Shown: in pieces, positions 23,991-31,757 of the stretch | Layout of the letters: each line of letters starts with the position of its first letter | Numbering within the stretch: position 1 is the stretch's first letter | Notes under the pieces: model-generated | Database searches by the model: none | What the model saw: only the letters and a program-made list of their open reading frames with translations | What the model was told of the DNA's origin: nothing | NCBI GenBank assembly: GCA_902497025.1 | Contig: CABVDJ010000017.1 | Location: 1-41,614, forward strand | Length of the DNA: 41,614 nucleotides | Origin: an uncultured Collinsella sp. | Lineage (GTDB): Bacteria > Actinomycetota > Coriobacteriia > Coriobacteriales > Coriobacteriaceae | Direction: 5' to 3' | Made by a program: the position numbers and the translations under genes

Positions 23991-24632
23991 CTACTCCTCG
24001 CCCGTCAGTTTGGCGGATAGGTGCTCGAGCGCATGGAATCGATGGCTGATGGCGTTCTTCTCGTCCGCCGTCAGCTCGGCCATGGTCTTGCCCGGCGTGT
24101 CGACCGGCAGGAACAGCGGGTCGTAGCCAAAACCATGGTCGCCGCGGCCCTCGTGCGCGATAACGCCCTCGCAGGTGCCCTCGCCATAGGTGACCATGCC
24201 GTCCGTGTCGATGAGCGCAACGACGCTCATAAAGCGCGCGGTGCGCTCATCGTCCGCCACACCTTCCAGGTTAACGAGCAGCTTGGCGTTGTTGGCGGCA
24301 TCGTCACCGTGAACGCCCGCATAGCGCGCGCTATACACGCCCGGCTCGCCGCCCAGCGCGTCGACGACCAGGCCGGAATCGTCGGCGATGGCCATAAGGC
24401 CCGTCTCCTCGACCGCAGCCTGCGCCTTGATGATGGCGTTCTCCAAAAACGTCGTGCCGTTTTCCTCGGGATCGTCAAAATCACCCAGCTGGCCGAGCGC
24501 CACAAAGCGCACCTCGGGCATGACCTTGCCCAGAATGGCCTCGATCTCGGTGAGCTTATGGGCGTTGCCTGTTGCCACGACGATAGTCGCCGCCGGGTCG
24601 AGGGTGTCGATGTCAATCTTCTCAAGTGCCAT
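23991..24632 (-). CDS. rdgB: XTP/dITP diphosphatase (RdgB/HAM1 family)
   Basis: House-cleaning enzyme that hydrolyses dITP, XTP and related damaged nucleotides to monophosphates. The protein is 213 residues. Motifs: VVATGNAHKLTEI at the N-terminus, ENGTTFLENAIIKA, the catalytic ADDSGLVVDALGGEPGVYSA, and GFGYDPLFLP, then AELTADEKNAISHR at the C-terminus. ATG 24632 has AAGGAGG upstream at good spacing; the longer frame to 24704 has no family match. It follows rph and precedes dtd. Confidence 0.95.
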   Translation of the reverse strand: MALEKIDIDTLDPAATIVVATGNAHKLTEIEAILGKVMPEVRFVALGQLGDFDDPEENGTTFLENAIIKAQAAVEETGLMAIADDSGLVVDALGGEPGVYSARYAGVHGDDAANNAKLLVNLEGVADDERTARFMSVVALIDTDGMVTYGEGTCEGVIAHEGRGDHGFGYDPLFLPVDTPGKTMAELTADEKNAISHRFHALEHLSAKLTGEE

Positions 24633-24742
24633 AGCTGGCCTCCTTGTCTCTATAGCAATGCCGTGTTGAGGACGACGAGGACCTCGGCCTCTCTCCCCTC
24701 TCAATCAACGGCAGTCTTATACTTCGACGTTTTCCCAGATAA

Positions 24743-24779
24743 AACCTACCAAAATAAACCTGTCCCTTTTTGGCAGGTT
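24743..24779. repeat. REP-like palindrome at the rph 3' end, probable terminator
   Basis: AACCT-A-CCAAAA and TTTTTGG-C-AGGTT arms enclose the core TAAACCTGTCCC; the arms pair with one mismatch. The core matches the palindromes at 17099 and 18786, but the arms are entirely different. Its right end includes bases of the rph stop codon. On the minus strand it is followed by TTTATTTTGG, so it may also end the rph message. Confidence 0.75.
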
Positions 24780-25503
24780 AGACGATGGCTTGGCGCTGAA
24801 GCTCGATGAGCTCGGCAATACCCTTGTCGCCCAGGTCGAGCAGGGCGTTGAGGCGTTTGCGGTCGAAGGGCGCCTGCTCGCCGGTGCCCTGGAGCTCGAT
24901 CATCTCGCCGGTGTCGGTGGCGACGAGGTTCATGTCGACCTCGGCATGGCTGTCCTCGGAATAATCGAGGTCAAGCAGCGTATTGCCGTCGGCAACGCCC
25001 ATGGAGATGGCAGCCACCTGGCCGATAAGCGGGATGCGCTCGATCTTGCCCGCCTCGACCCACATGGCGAGGGCGTCGCGCAGCGCCACCCAGGCGCCGG
25101 TGATGCTCGCTGTACGCGTGCCGCCATCGGCCTGAATCACGTCGCAGTCGACGGTAACGGTGTACTCGCCGAGCGCCTTCATGTTGACGACGGTACGCAG
25201 GCTGCGGCCAATGAGGCGCTCGATCTCCATGGAGCGACCCTTGCGGTTGGCGTGCTCGCGCTTGCAGCGCTTGCCGGTCGACGCCGGCAGCATGGCGTAT
25301 TCCGCGGTCACCCAGCCGGCCTTAGCTCCCTTTCGCCAGCCCGGCACGCCCTCCTCGATAGTGGCGGCGCACAGCACGCGCGTGTCACCGAACTCGGCCA
25401 AACACGAGCCGTGGGCGTGCTTCATGACGCCACGGGTGAGCTTAACGGGGCGCAACTCGTTGGCGGCGCGGCCGTTGGCGCGGTTGACCTGCATGTACTC
25501 CAT
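24778..25503 (-). CDS. rph: Ribonuclease PH
   Basis: Phosphorolytic 3'-5' exoribonuclease that trims tRNA 3' ends. It has 241 residues, the normal length. Motifs include the Arg-rich GKRCKREHANRKGRSMEIERLIGRSLR region, CDVIQADGGTRTASITGA with the phosphate-binding GGTR, and the metal-binding LLDLDYSEDSHAEVDMN. The ATG at 25503 has AAAGGA at good spacing; a second ATG nine bases in is possible. It lies 54 bp after murI in the murI-rph-rdgB-dtd run. Confidence 0.96.
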   Translation of the reverse strand: MEYMQVNRANGRAANELRPVKLTRGVMKHAHGSCLAEFGDTRVLCAATIEEGVPGWRKGAKAGWVTAEYAMLPASTGKRCKREHANRKGRSMEIERLIGRSLRTVVNMKALGEYTVTVDCDVIQADGGTRTASITGAWVALRDALAMWVEAGKIERIPLIGQVAAISMGVADGNTLLDLDYSEDSHAEVDMNLVATDTGEMIELQGTGEQAPFDRKRLNALLDLGDKGIAELIELQRQAIV

Positions 25504-25557
25504 AGAAATATCCTTTCGGCAAAATATGTGGCGAAGGCTTTGGCGGCTGCCTTACAT

Positions 25558-26442
25558 CTATTTCAGCTCATCGATATCGATATGTTCGATGCTCTTGAGC
25601 GGCTGACCAAAGATAAAGCTGCCCGCCACCGCAAACTCGGCAATGTTATCGGCCGTCGTGGCAAAACGATGCTGCGGCTCGGCGGCGTCGCCCGCCAGCT
25701 GCTCGCGGCGCGTGAGGATATCGGTCAGCTCGCGCGTGGTCTCCTCGGCGGAACTCACGACGCGCACCCCAGGCCCCAGCGCATGGCGGATAGGTCCCAC
25801 CAACAGCGGAAAATGCGTACAGCCGAGCACCACGGTATCGATGCCGTGGTCGCGCAGCGGCTCAACCGTGGCACCCACCAGCGCACGCACGGCAGGCGTA
25901 TCGAAGATGTCCTCGTTCTCAAGCCACTGTTCCTGCAGATGTGCACCCGAGGCGAGCTCGTGTTCGACAACCTCGACAAAGCTCGAGGCTGGACAGCCGT
26001 ATACATCGACGCCGGCATCTAGATCCTGAATGGCGCGCGTGTAGGCGCCCGAGCGAATGGTGAGGTTGGTGGCGAGCACGCCCACGCGACGCGAGCGGGT
26101 GCTGTTGATTGCCGCACGGGCACCCGGCGCGATCACACCGATCACGGGAACGTCGAGCACCTGCTGGGCCAGACGCAAGGCCGCAGCGGTCGCCGTGTTG
26201 CAGGCGATGACCATAATCTTGACGTCGTGCTTCGAAAGCCAACGACCCGCCTGCAACGCAAACGAGCGCACCTCATCCTCGGTGCGCGTGCCGTAAGGGC
26301 AGCGCTTGGTGTCGCCAAAGTAGTAGACGGACTCGTGCGGCAGCGCCGTCGCAATCGCGCGCGCAACCGTCAGACCGCCCAAACCAGAATCGAACACGCC
26401 AATCGGGCGCGTGTCGCCTGCCGGATTCTCGATATCGGACAT
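25558..26442 (-). CDS. murI: Glutamate racemase
   Basis: Makes D-glutamate for peptidoglycan. The 294-residue protein has the family signatures IGVFDSGLGGLTV (Asp18), IACNTATAA (catalytic Cys81) and LGCTHFPLL (catalytic Cys208), which act as the two acid/base residues. YYFGDTKRCPYG follows the first motif, as usual. GAGGTA sits just before the ATG. It lies between a HAD phosphatase and rph and is part of the long minus-strand housekeeping run. Confidence 0.96.
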   Translation of the reverse strand: MSDIENPAGDTRPIGVFDSGLGGLTVARAIATALPHESVYYFGDTKRCPYGTRTEDEVRSFALQAGRWLSKHDVKIMVIACNTATAAALRLAQQVLDVPVIGVIAPGARAAINSTRSRRVGVLATNLTIRSGAYTRAIQDLDAGVDVYGCPASSFVEVVEHELASGAHLQEQWLENEDIFDTPAVRALVGATVEPLRDHGIDTVVLGCTHFPLLVGPIRHALGPGVRVVSSAEETTRELTDILTRREQLAGDAAEPQHRFATTADNIAEFAVAGSFIFGQPLKSIEHIDIDELK

Positions 26443-26493
26443 TACCTCACCAGTCTCTCTCGAAAAGACATGTCCAAGTGCGGCGACGCCGCG

Positions 26494-27405
26494 CTACGAA
26501 CGCGCCGCGACCAGCAGCTCTGCCGTCGCCGCCCAACCGTCGACAATTTTGCCGCGCGTAACGAAAGCGTTCTCGCAAGCAGCCAGGAACTCGGGCGCGC
26601 CGGCGCTCGTCAGGCCATTCTCGACCAGGCAGAACGTGCCCACGTGATCGGCCATGTAGAAGTCGGACTCGGAGTCGCCGAGCGCGAGCGTCTCCTCGCG
26701 CTCGATCCCTAGGTGCTCGCAGAAGCGCGCAATGGCGACGCCTTTGTTGAGGCCCGCGGGGTTGATGTTGAATGCGCGACCGTCCTCGACGCGATCGAGC
26801 TCGAGCGTCGTCGGCTTGGACAGGTGAGTCAGATGGCCGTTGCAAGCCCAGATCAGACCGCAGCCGGCCTCGTCCAGGATGGCCTGGACCTCATCGTCGG
26901 GCACATCGCCGCGCATACCGACGGTGACCTCACGGTATTTGTAGCCGGTCGACATGTCGTTGTGGTACTCGATCTTGTGCGGCCAGCGGGCAAGGATCTT
27001 CTCGCACACGCCGGTCTGTTCGATCACCTGGTGCGGAGTAAGGCCGCAGGCGGGGTCGTAAGGCATGTCACCGGTCAGATACTCCCAATCGTTGGCTTTG
27101 AGGTCGTACATAACCAGACCGCCCATCTCACCAATGTAGGAGTTGAGGCCGAGCACGCGCGCGTCCTCGTGGATCATGGTACGGTTGCGGCCCGAGGTGG
27201 GAACCACCTGAATACCAGCGCGAGCGAGCGCCACGACGGCCTCGACGAGTTTGGTCGAGGGGTTACCGTCGTTGTCGCGCAGCACGCACGAGCCGGGTGC
27301 GAGCATCGTGGCATCCAGGTCGGTAAAGACGTACTTGACCTTGGCCAAGCGCTCGCGCATCTCGCCCGAAAGCTCGGCAACAGTCGGCAGGGTGTTGTGG
27401 GACAT
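26494..27405 (-). CDS. HAD-superfamily hydrolase, Cof-like (type IIB)
   Basis: Probable sugar- or nucleotide-phosphate phosphatase of 303 residues. Motif I is FTDLDATML, with the nucleophile and acid Asp pair. Motif II is VPTSGRNRT. The cap (about 110-200) is of the C2B type. Motif III/IV is NKGVAIARF and LALGDSESDFYMADHVG. The substrate cannot be told. I chose ATG 27405, with CGGAG upstream; an in-frame extension to 27447 has no support. It follows murE at a 107-bp distance and precedes murI. Confidence 0.88.
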   Translation of the reverse strand: MSHNTLPTVAELSGEMRERLAKVKYVFTDLDATMLAPGSCVLRDNDGNPSTKLVEAVVALARAGIQVVPTSGRNRTMIHEDARVLGLNSYIGEMGGLVMYDLKANDWEYLTGDMPYDPACGLTPHQVIEQTGVCEKILARWPHKIEYHNDMSTGYKYREVTVGMRGDVPDDEVQAILDEAGCGLIWACNGHLTHLSKPTTLELDRVEDGRAFNINPAGLNKGVAIARFCEHLGIEREETLALGDSESDFYMADHVGTFCLVENGLTSAGAPEFLAACENAFVTRGKIVDGWAATAELLVAARS

Positions 27406-27512
27406 GGTTACTCCGTTTACATAGAAGGGTTTGGACTTGGACGGCATGTTTTGATTGAGGGAACACGCTTATGGCGACAGCGCACTCAGAGCGCCGCCGC
27501 CATCATGGTTCA

Positions 27513-29075
27513 TTAGTCAAACTGGGTAACATCGATCAGGCGATTGGCCAGCGAAAGGTCGCTCTCGATGGGCACGAACTCGTCGCCCACGTGCATGAGT
27601 TCCTCGTCACCCTTTGCCAGCAGCAAGACAATGGTGGGAGCATCGGGGTTGATGTACTCCTCGCGCGCCGCCTTGAACGCCGCATGCACAGCGGCTTCGC
27701 GATCGAGGATGATCTTGTTCGGCGTATCGTCGGGAACATGCTCGGCAAGCTCGCGACAGACCTTCATCGGGTCCTCGTGAGCCGGGTCCTCATTGGCAAA
27801 GATCATCAGGTCGGAATACGGTGCGGCCTCGCGCGGAAGCTGCTCGCGGCGCTCCTGCGCCTTGCCGCCGGCAGCGCCAAACACCGCGATGACCGGGCTG
27901 GCGGGAAACGCGCGCTTCACCGACGAGAAAAGCGAGCGGAACGAAAGCTGGTTGTGCGCGTAGTCGACGACGCAAATCACGCGGCCGTCCTTCGACTCCA
28001 CGACCTCCATACGGCCCGGCACACGCAGTTTGGAGAGGCCCTTCTTGATAGCCTCGATACCGATGCCGATCTCGCGCGCAGCGGCGATAGCGACCAGCGC
28101 GTTTTCCACGTTAAAGTCGCCCGCGATGCCCAGCAGGACCTTCTCCCCCGCCTCGGACTCGTCGGCACACAGGCCATGCAAGTTGAACTCGATGCTAAAG
28201 CCGACCATGCGTACGTCGCTCGCCCACAGGCTTGCCTCGGGATGCTCGACGCCAACGGTCACCAAGCGCTCGGCCGTCGACGCTGCCTCCAGCACACGGT
28301 CGACCTCTTCGGTGCCCAGATTCACCACGGCGGTCTTTGCCTGGTCAAAGATCCTGAGTTTGCTCTCAAAATAATCCTCAAACGTGGGGTGTTCGATCGG
28401 CGAGATGTGGTCGCGGCCGATGTTGAGGAAGCACGCCACGTCAAACGGCAGATTCTCGACGCGTTGGTACTTGAGCGCCTGGCTCGAGACCTCCATGACC
28501 ATGGACTGGCGACCGGACGTGCGACAGTTGGCGATATGGCGCCAGACCTCGGGAGCCTCGGGCGTGGTGTTGGTGCTCTCGTAGCACTCGATACCATCGT
28601 CGGTACTCACCGAGCCGATCATGCCGCAGGACTCGCCCGCCGCCTTGATGATGGACTGGAGCATAAAAGCGGCCGTGGTTTTTCCCTTGGTGCCGGTGAT
28701 GCCCACGATCTTGACGTCGTGGTCGGGACGGTCGTAGACCTCCGGCGGCAACAGGGCCATGGCCGTGCGAACGCTGTCCACGACCAGCATCGCAGCACCG
28801 CTCTCCTGCGCCAGCGGCTCCAGAGACTCGACCAGCGACTCCTCGCACACAAATGCGACGGCGCCCGCATCGAGCGCCATGCTCAAAAACGCGGGCTTAA
28901 AGGCAGCACCTTTGCAAAAGAACACGTCACCTGCCGAGACCGCGCGCGAATCAAACGAGCAGCCGGTCACAGCACGCTCGTCAACCTGCTCTGATGCGCG
29001 CAGCTCGCCGCACACATCGAGAAGCTTGGCAAGCGTATCGACCGTGGTCACGGTCGCGGAATCCGAATGGTGCAT
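27513..29075 (-). CDS. murE: UDP-MurNAc-L-Ala-D-Glu ligase MurE (third residue uncertain)
   Basis: Adds the third amino acid to the peptidoglycan stem peptide, using ATP. The protein is 520 residues. The Walker-type loop is GITGTKGKTTAAFMLQS; the UDP-MurNAc-binding N-terminal domain precedes it and the central domain has STNTTPEAPEV and VMEVSSQAL. In the C-terminal domain the specificity motif reads NEDPAHEDP, closer to the DNPAxDDP of lysine-type enzymes than to the DNPR of diaminopimelate-type ones, so the added residue is probably lysine or ornithine. AAAGGTG lies before the ATG. Confidence 0.9.
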   Translation of the reverse strand: MHHSDSATVTTVDTLAKLLDVCGELRASEQVDERAVTGCSFDSRAVSAGDVFFCKGAAFKPAFLSMALDAGAVAFVCEESLVESLEPLAQESGAAMLVVDSVRTAMALLPPEVYDRPDHDVKIVGITGTKGKTTAAFMLQSIIKAAGESCGMIGSVSTDDGIECYESTNTTPEAPEVWRHIANCRTSGRQSMVMEVSSQALKYQRVENLPFDVACFLNIGRDHISPIEHPTFEDYFESKLRIFDQAKTAVVNLGTEEVDRVLEAASTAERLVTVGVEHPEASLWASDVRMVGFSIEFNLHGLCADESEAGEKVLLGIAGDFNVENALVAIAAAREIGIGIEAIKKGLSKLRVPGRMEVVESKDGRVICVVDYAHNQLSFRSLFSSVKRAFPASPVIAVFGAAGGKAQERREQLPREAAPYSDLMIFANEDPAHEDPMKVCRELAEHVPDDTPNKIILDREAAVHAAFKAAREEYINPDAPTIVLLLAKGDEELMHVGDEFVPIESDLSLANRLIDVTQFD

Positions 29076-29137
29076 CTTTCACCTTTCTCAGCCATTTGGC
29101 AGGGACGGTTTTTATAGTAACTGAAACGCACCCACGC

Positions 29138-29162
29138 AAAAACGGCTCCCGGAGGAGCCGTT
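29138..29162 (-). terminator. asnB terminator
   Basis: AACGGCTCC (29141-29149) pairs with GGAGCCGTT (29154-29162), loop 4 nt; on the minus strand the T run TTTTTG follows. It lies 26 bp after the asnB stop and just before murE. Confidence 0.9.
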
Positions 29163-29187
29163 ACGCGCAGGCGTTCGTAAGCCGAGG

Positions 29188-31068
29188 CTAGGCAGCCTGA
29201 ACAGCGGGCTGGTCCTCGTCGATAAAGAAGCGCTTGTACCACACCAGGAACACGAGCGGCGTATAGATCTTGCGCTGGAAATCGCCCTTGCCCGCAAAGT
29301 GCAGATCGAGCAGGTGCATGAGCTCGTCGGTATCGAAGAACTCGCTTGCCCACGGCGCGGTGAAGTACTCCTTGACATAGTCGTACCACTTTTGCTCGCG
29401 CAGCCAGTAGACAATCGGCACCGGGAAGCCCACCTTGGGACGGGTGGCCCACTCATCGGGCAGCGACTTGTTGGCAGCGTGGCGGAGTACTTGTTTGTTG
29501 CCGTTCTCGTTGATGCGGTAGCGGTCGGGAATGTGCTCGGCGAACTCCATGACTTTGCGGTCCAGGAAGGGCACGCGCAGCTCCAGCGAGTGCGCCATGC
29601 ACATCTTGTCGGCCTTGAGCAGAATGTCGCCCGGGAGCCACATGTTCATGTCCAGGTACTGCTTCTTGACCAGTTCGGGCTGACCCTTCACGCGTGCGTA
29701 GATGGGAGCGGCAAGCTCGAAGGCGCCGTCACCGGTGTTGTACTCGGGCTTGAGCACGCCGTCGACCTCGCGCTCCGGCCATACCAGAGCCTGTCCCAGG
29801 AACGACTTCTCGGGGATCTCGGCACCCTTGACCAGGAAGTTATGTCCCTTGAAGTACGGCATATGCAGCGCCAGGTTACCGAGCGCGCGACGGATGGGCA
29901 GCGGCACCATCTTTTTGTACTTGCGCACCGGGACCGTATCCTCGTAGTAGGCGTAGCCGCCAAAGAGTTCGTCGGCGCCTTCGCCCGAAAGCACGACGGT
30001 AACGTCCTTGCGGGCCATCTCGGCCAAGAACCACAGCGGCACGGAAGACAGGTTGGACTGCGGCTCGTCCATGTGATACTGGATGTCCTCGAGCGCACCG
30101 AAGAACTCGTCGGCGGTAATCATCTTGCGAACGTTCTCGACGCCGAGCTTATCGGAAAGCTCCTTGGCGTAGTTAGTCTCGTTGAAATTCTTGTAGTCAA
30201 AGCCCACCGAGAAGGTCTTGTCGGGCATGAGGCAAGCGGCGATGTAGCTGGAGTCGACGCCACCGGAGAGGAACGACGCGACCTTGACATCGGCGATGCG
30301 ATGGGCCTCGACGCTCTCGTGCACGACCTCGTCCAGCTCGTCGACATACTCTTCGAACGGCTTCTCGACGGCAGAGTAATCGCAATCCCAGTAGCGCTCG
30401 ATGTTCATCTTGCCGGTCGGGATATCGACGGTAAAGTAGTGCGCCGGCGGCAGCTTGTAGACACCCTCGAAGAAGGTCTCCTCAGTCGCCGAATACTGCA
30501 GCGTCATGTACGGACGCAGAGCCTTTTTGTTGACCGCCTTGTGGAAGTGCGGGTAGTCCAGGAAGCTCTTGATCTCGGAACCAAAGAGCACGCCCGGAGC
30601 GCCGTCGCCCGCATCGGCCATGGGATAGTAGTAAAGCGGCTTGATGCCAAAGATGTCGCGGGCGCCAAAAAGCTTGTTCTTCTTTTTGTCCCAGATGACG
30701 AAGGCGTACATACCGCGCAGGCGATCGAGGACGGCCTCGCCCCACTCCTCGTAGCCGTGCAGGAGGCTCTCGGTGTCGGCGCCGCAGTGGAACTTGTAGC
30801 CCTTGGCCTCGAGCTCGGAACGGAGTTCTTGGAAGTTGTAGATCTCGCCGTTGAAGACAATGACGACGCTGCCGTCCTCGTTGGCCATGGGTTGAGCGCC
30901 GGCCTCGGTCAGGTCGAGGATCGACAGGCGGCGGAAGCCCAGGGCAACGCGGCCGTCGATAAACTGACCGCCCATGTCGGGACCGCGATGGACGATGCGG
31001 TCCATCATCTTGGTGAGCACCTCGGATTGGTTATCCGTCCCACCGACAAAACCGACAAAACCGCACAT
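29188..31068 (-). CDS. asnB: Asparagine synthetase (glutamine-hydrolysing)
   Basis: Makes asparagine from aspartate, ATP and glutamine. It has 626 residues. The N-terminal glutaminase domain starts MCGFVGFVGG with the catalytic Cys2 and has the motifs RGPDMGGQF and FNGEIYNFQELR. The synthetase domain has the pyrophosphatase loop SFLSGGVDSSYIA at about residues 250-262 and LSGEGADELFGGY. GAGGGG lies five bases before the ATG. The gene is single; it lies between murE and tRNA-Val, with its own terminator. Confidence 0.95.
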   Translation of the reverse strand: MCGFVGFVGGTDNQSEVLTKMMDRIVHRGPDMGGQFIDGRVALGFRRLSILDLTEAGAQPMANEDGSVVIVFNGEIYNFQELRSELEAKGYKFHCGADTESLLHGYEEWGEAVLDRLRGMYAFVIWDKKKNKLFGARDIFGIKPLYYYPMADAGDGAPGVLFGSEIKSFLDYPHFHKAVNKKALRPYMTLQYSATEETFFEGVYKLPPAHYFTVDIPTGKMNIERYWDCDYSAVEKPFEEYVDELDEVVHESVEAHRIADVKVASFLSGGVDSSYIAACLMPDKTFSVGFDYKNFNETNYAKELSDKLGVENVRKMITADEFFGALEDIQYHMDEPQSNLSSVPLWFLAEMARKDVTVVLSGEGADELFGGYAYYEDTVPVRKYKKMVPLPIRRALGNLALHMPYFKGHNFLVKGAEIPEKSFLGQALVWPEREVDGVLKPEYNTGDGAFELAAPIYARVKGQPELVKKQYLDMNMWLPGDILLKADKMCMAHSLELRVPFLDRKVMEFAEHIPDRYRINENGNKQVLRHAANKSLPDEWATRPKVGFPVPIVYWLREQKWYDYVKEYFTAPWASEFFDTDELMHLLDLHFAGKGDFQRKIYTPLVFLVWYKRFFIDEDQPAVQAA

Positions 31069-31236
31069 ATACTATCCCCTCTGCTGTTGCTGGGCATCAA
31101 ATCGAATCAGTAGCTTTTGAGTATACCCGAGGGCGTAAAGAGGGGCGGAATGTTCAGGCAATCTCAACTGAATCAGCTCCGCGCCGACACGCGCCAGTTA
31201 CCTTTAATGGATATGAGATGAATGAGGCGATTGTTT

Positions 31237-31245
31237 TGCTATACT
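31237..31245 (+). promoter_or_regulatory. Extended -10 promoter of tRNA-Val
   Basis: TGCTATACT, an extended -10 with a 5/6 match to TATAAT, ends 10 bp before the tRNA. No clear -35 is visible. Confidence 0.6.
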
Positions 31246-31255
31246 CTCTCCGCAC

Positions 31256-31331
31256 GGGCGATTGGCGCAACGGTTAGCGCAGGTGCTTTACACGCACAAG
31301 GCTGGGGGTTCGAATCCCTCATCGCCCACCA
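31256..31331 (+). tRNA. tRNA-Val (anticodon UAC)
   Basis: A 76-nt cloverleaf with CCA encoded. Acceptor GGGCGAT/ATCGCCC pairs fully, the D arm is GCGC...GCGC, and the anticodon loop TTTACAC has anticodon TAC. The T arm is GGGGG-TTCGAAT-CCCTC. The outer pair of the anticodon stem is a G-A mismatch, with four good pairs inside. Confidence 0.96.
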
Positions 31332-31340
31332 CTGAATTGG

Positions 31341-31369
31341 AAACGGTCCTCGCAAGGGGACCGTTTTTT
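31341..31369 (+). terminator. tRNA-Val terminator
   Basis: AACGGTCC (31342-31349) pairs with GGACCGTT (31358-31365), loop 8 nt, followed by a run of six T. It begins 10 bp after the tRNA. Confidence 0.92.
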
Positions 31370-31379
31370 GTTTGGGCCC

Positions 31380-31424
31380 AGCGCATGGGATTCGAACCCT
31401 AAGGACCCCTTATTTCAAGGTCCG
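31380..31424 (-). other. tRNA 3'-half-like remnant
   Basis: Read on the minus strand, 31387-31399 gives GGGTTCGAATCCC, identical to the T-arm centre of the adjacent tRNA-Val but inverted. It is preceded by a bulged GGACC/GGTCC hairpin like a variable or anticodon arm. The T stem pairs for only three bases and no full cloverleaf can be drawn. It may be a decayed tRNA or an attachment-site scar. Confidence 0.35.
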
Positions 31425-31757
31425 TGGCCAAATAATGGCAAAAATGAGTACTGCTACTTTGCTTGCAACATATAAACAGATAGTGTTTGCTTAGGTTACG
31501 CAACATATGTCCATTATAAGGACTAACAGTCAGATCAAAATCGTGTATTCATCGCCATTTCGACTTGCCATCTGGCCTTATTAGTCCAAAATTGCTGCTA
31601 CCAAATCGGTAACAGTACTCATATTTGATGTTTTTTGACCAGCAGGTCTCCCTGCCTTAGCAAATCTAAGGCAAAACGGGCTCCAGACCGCTGAATCATG
31701 CCGCATAGGGCACGTCCGCAGTCCGGAACTCGGTCCAAATTGAGTTATTGCGCCGCG
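31425..31757. other. A+T-rich gene-free region with nested inverted repeats
   Basis: No gene was seen. ATGAGTACTG (31444-31453) is inverted as CAGTACTCAT (31613-31622), with imperfect extension; inside it GGACTAA (31520-31526) is inverted as TTAGTCC (31581-31587). GCAACATAT occurs twice in direct orientation (31465 and 31500). A separate perfect hairpin TGCCTTAG/CTAAGGCA lies at 31653-31673 and may end the argD transcript, though it lacks a T run. The stretch is clearly more A+T-rich than its surroundings. Confidence 0.65.

Noticed and set aside
29092..29116. AGGGACGG sequence before murE, similar to the GGGACAGG repeat core
   Set aside because: No pairing arms are visible around it, so it is not counted as a member of the repeat family.
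29299..31113. 604-codon open frame on the plus strand
   Set aside because: Antisense to asnB; no motif or plausible ribosome site.
31435..31494. Short plus-strand frame MAKMSTATLLATYKQIVFA
   Set aside because: Only 19 codons, no ribosome site, and its start lies in an inverted-repeat arm; kept as a note in the remnant finding, not as a gene.
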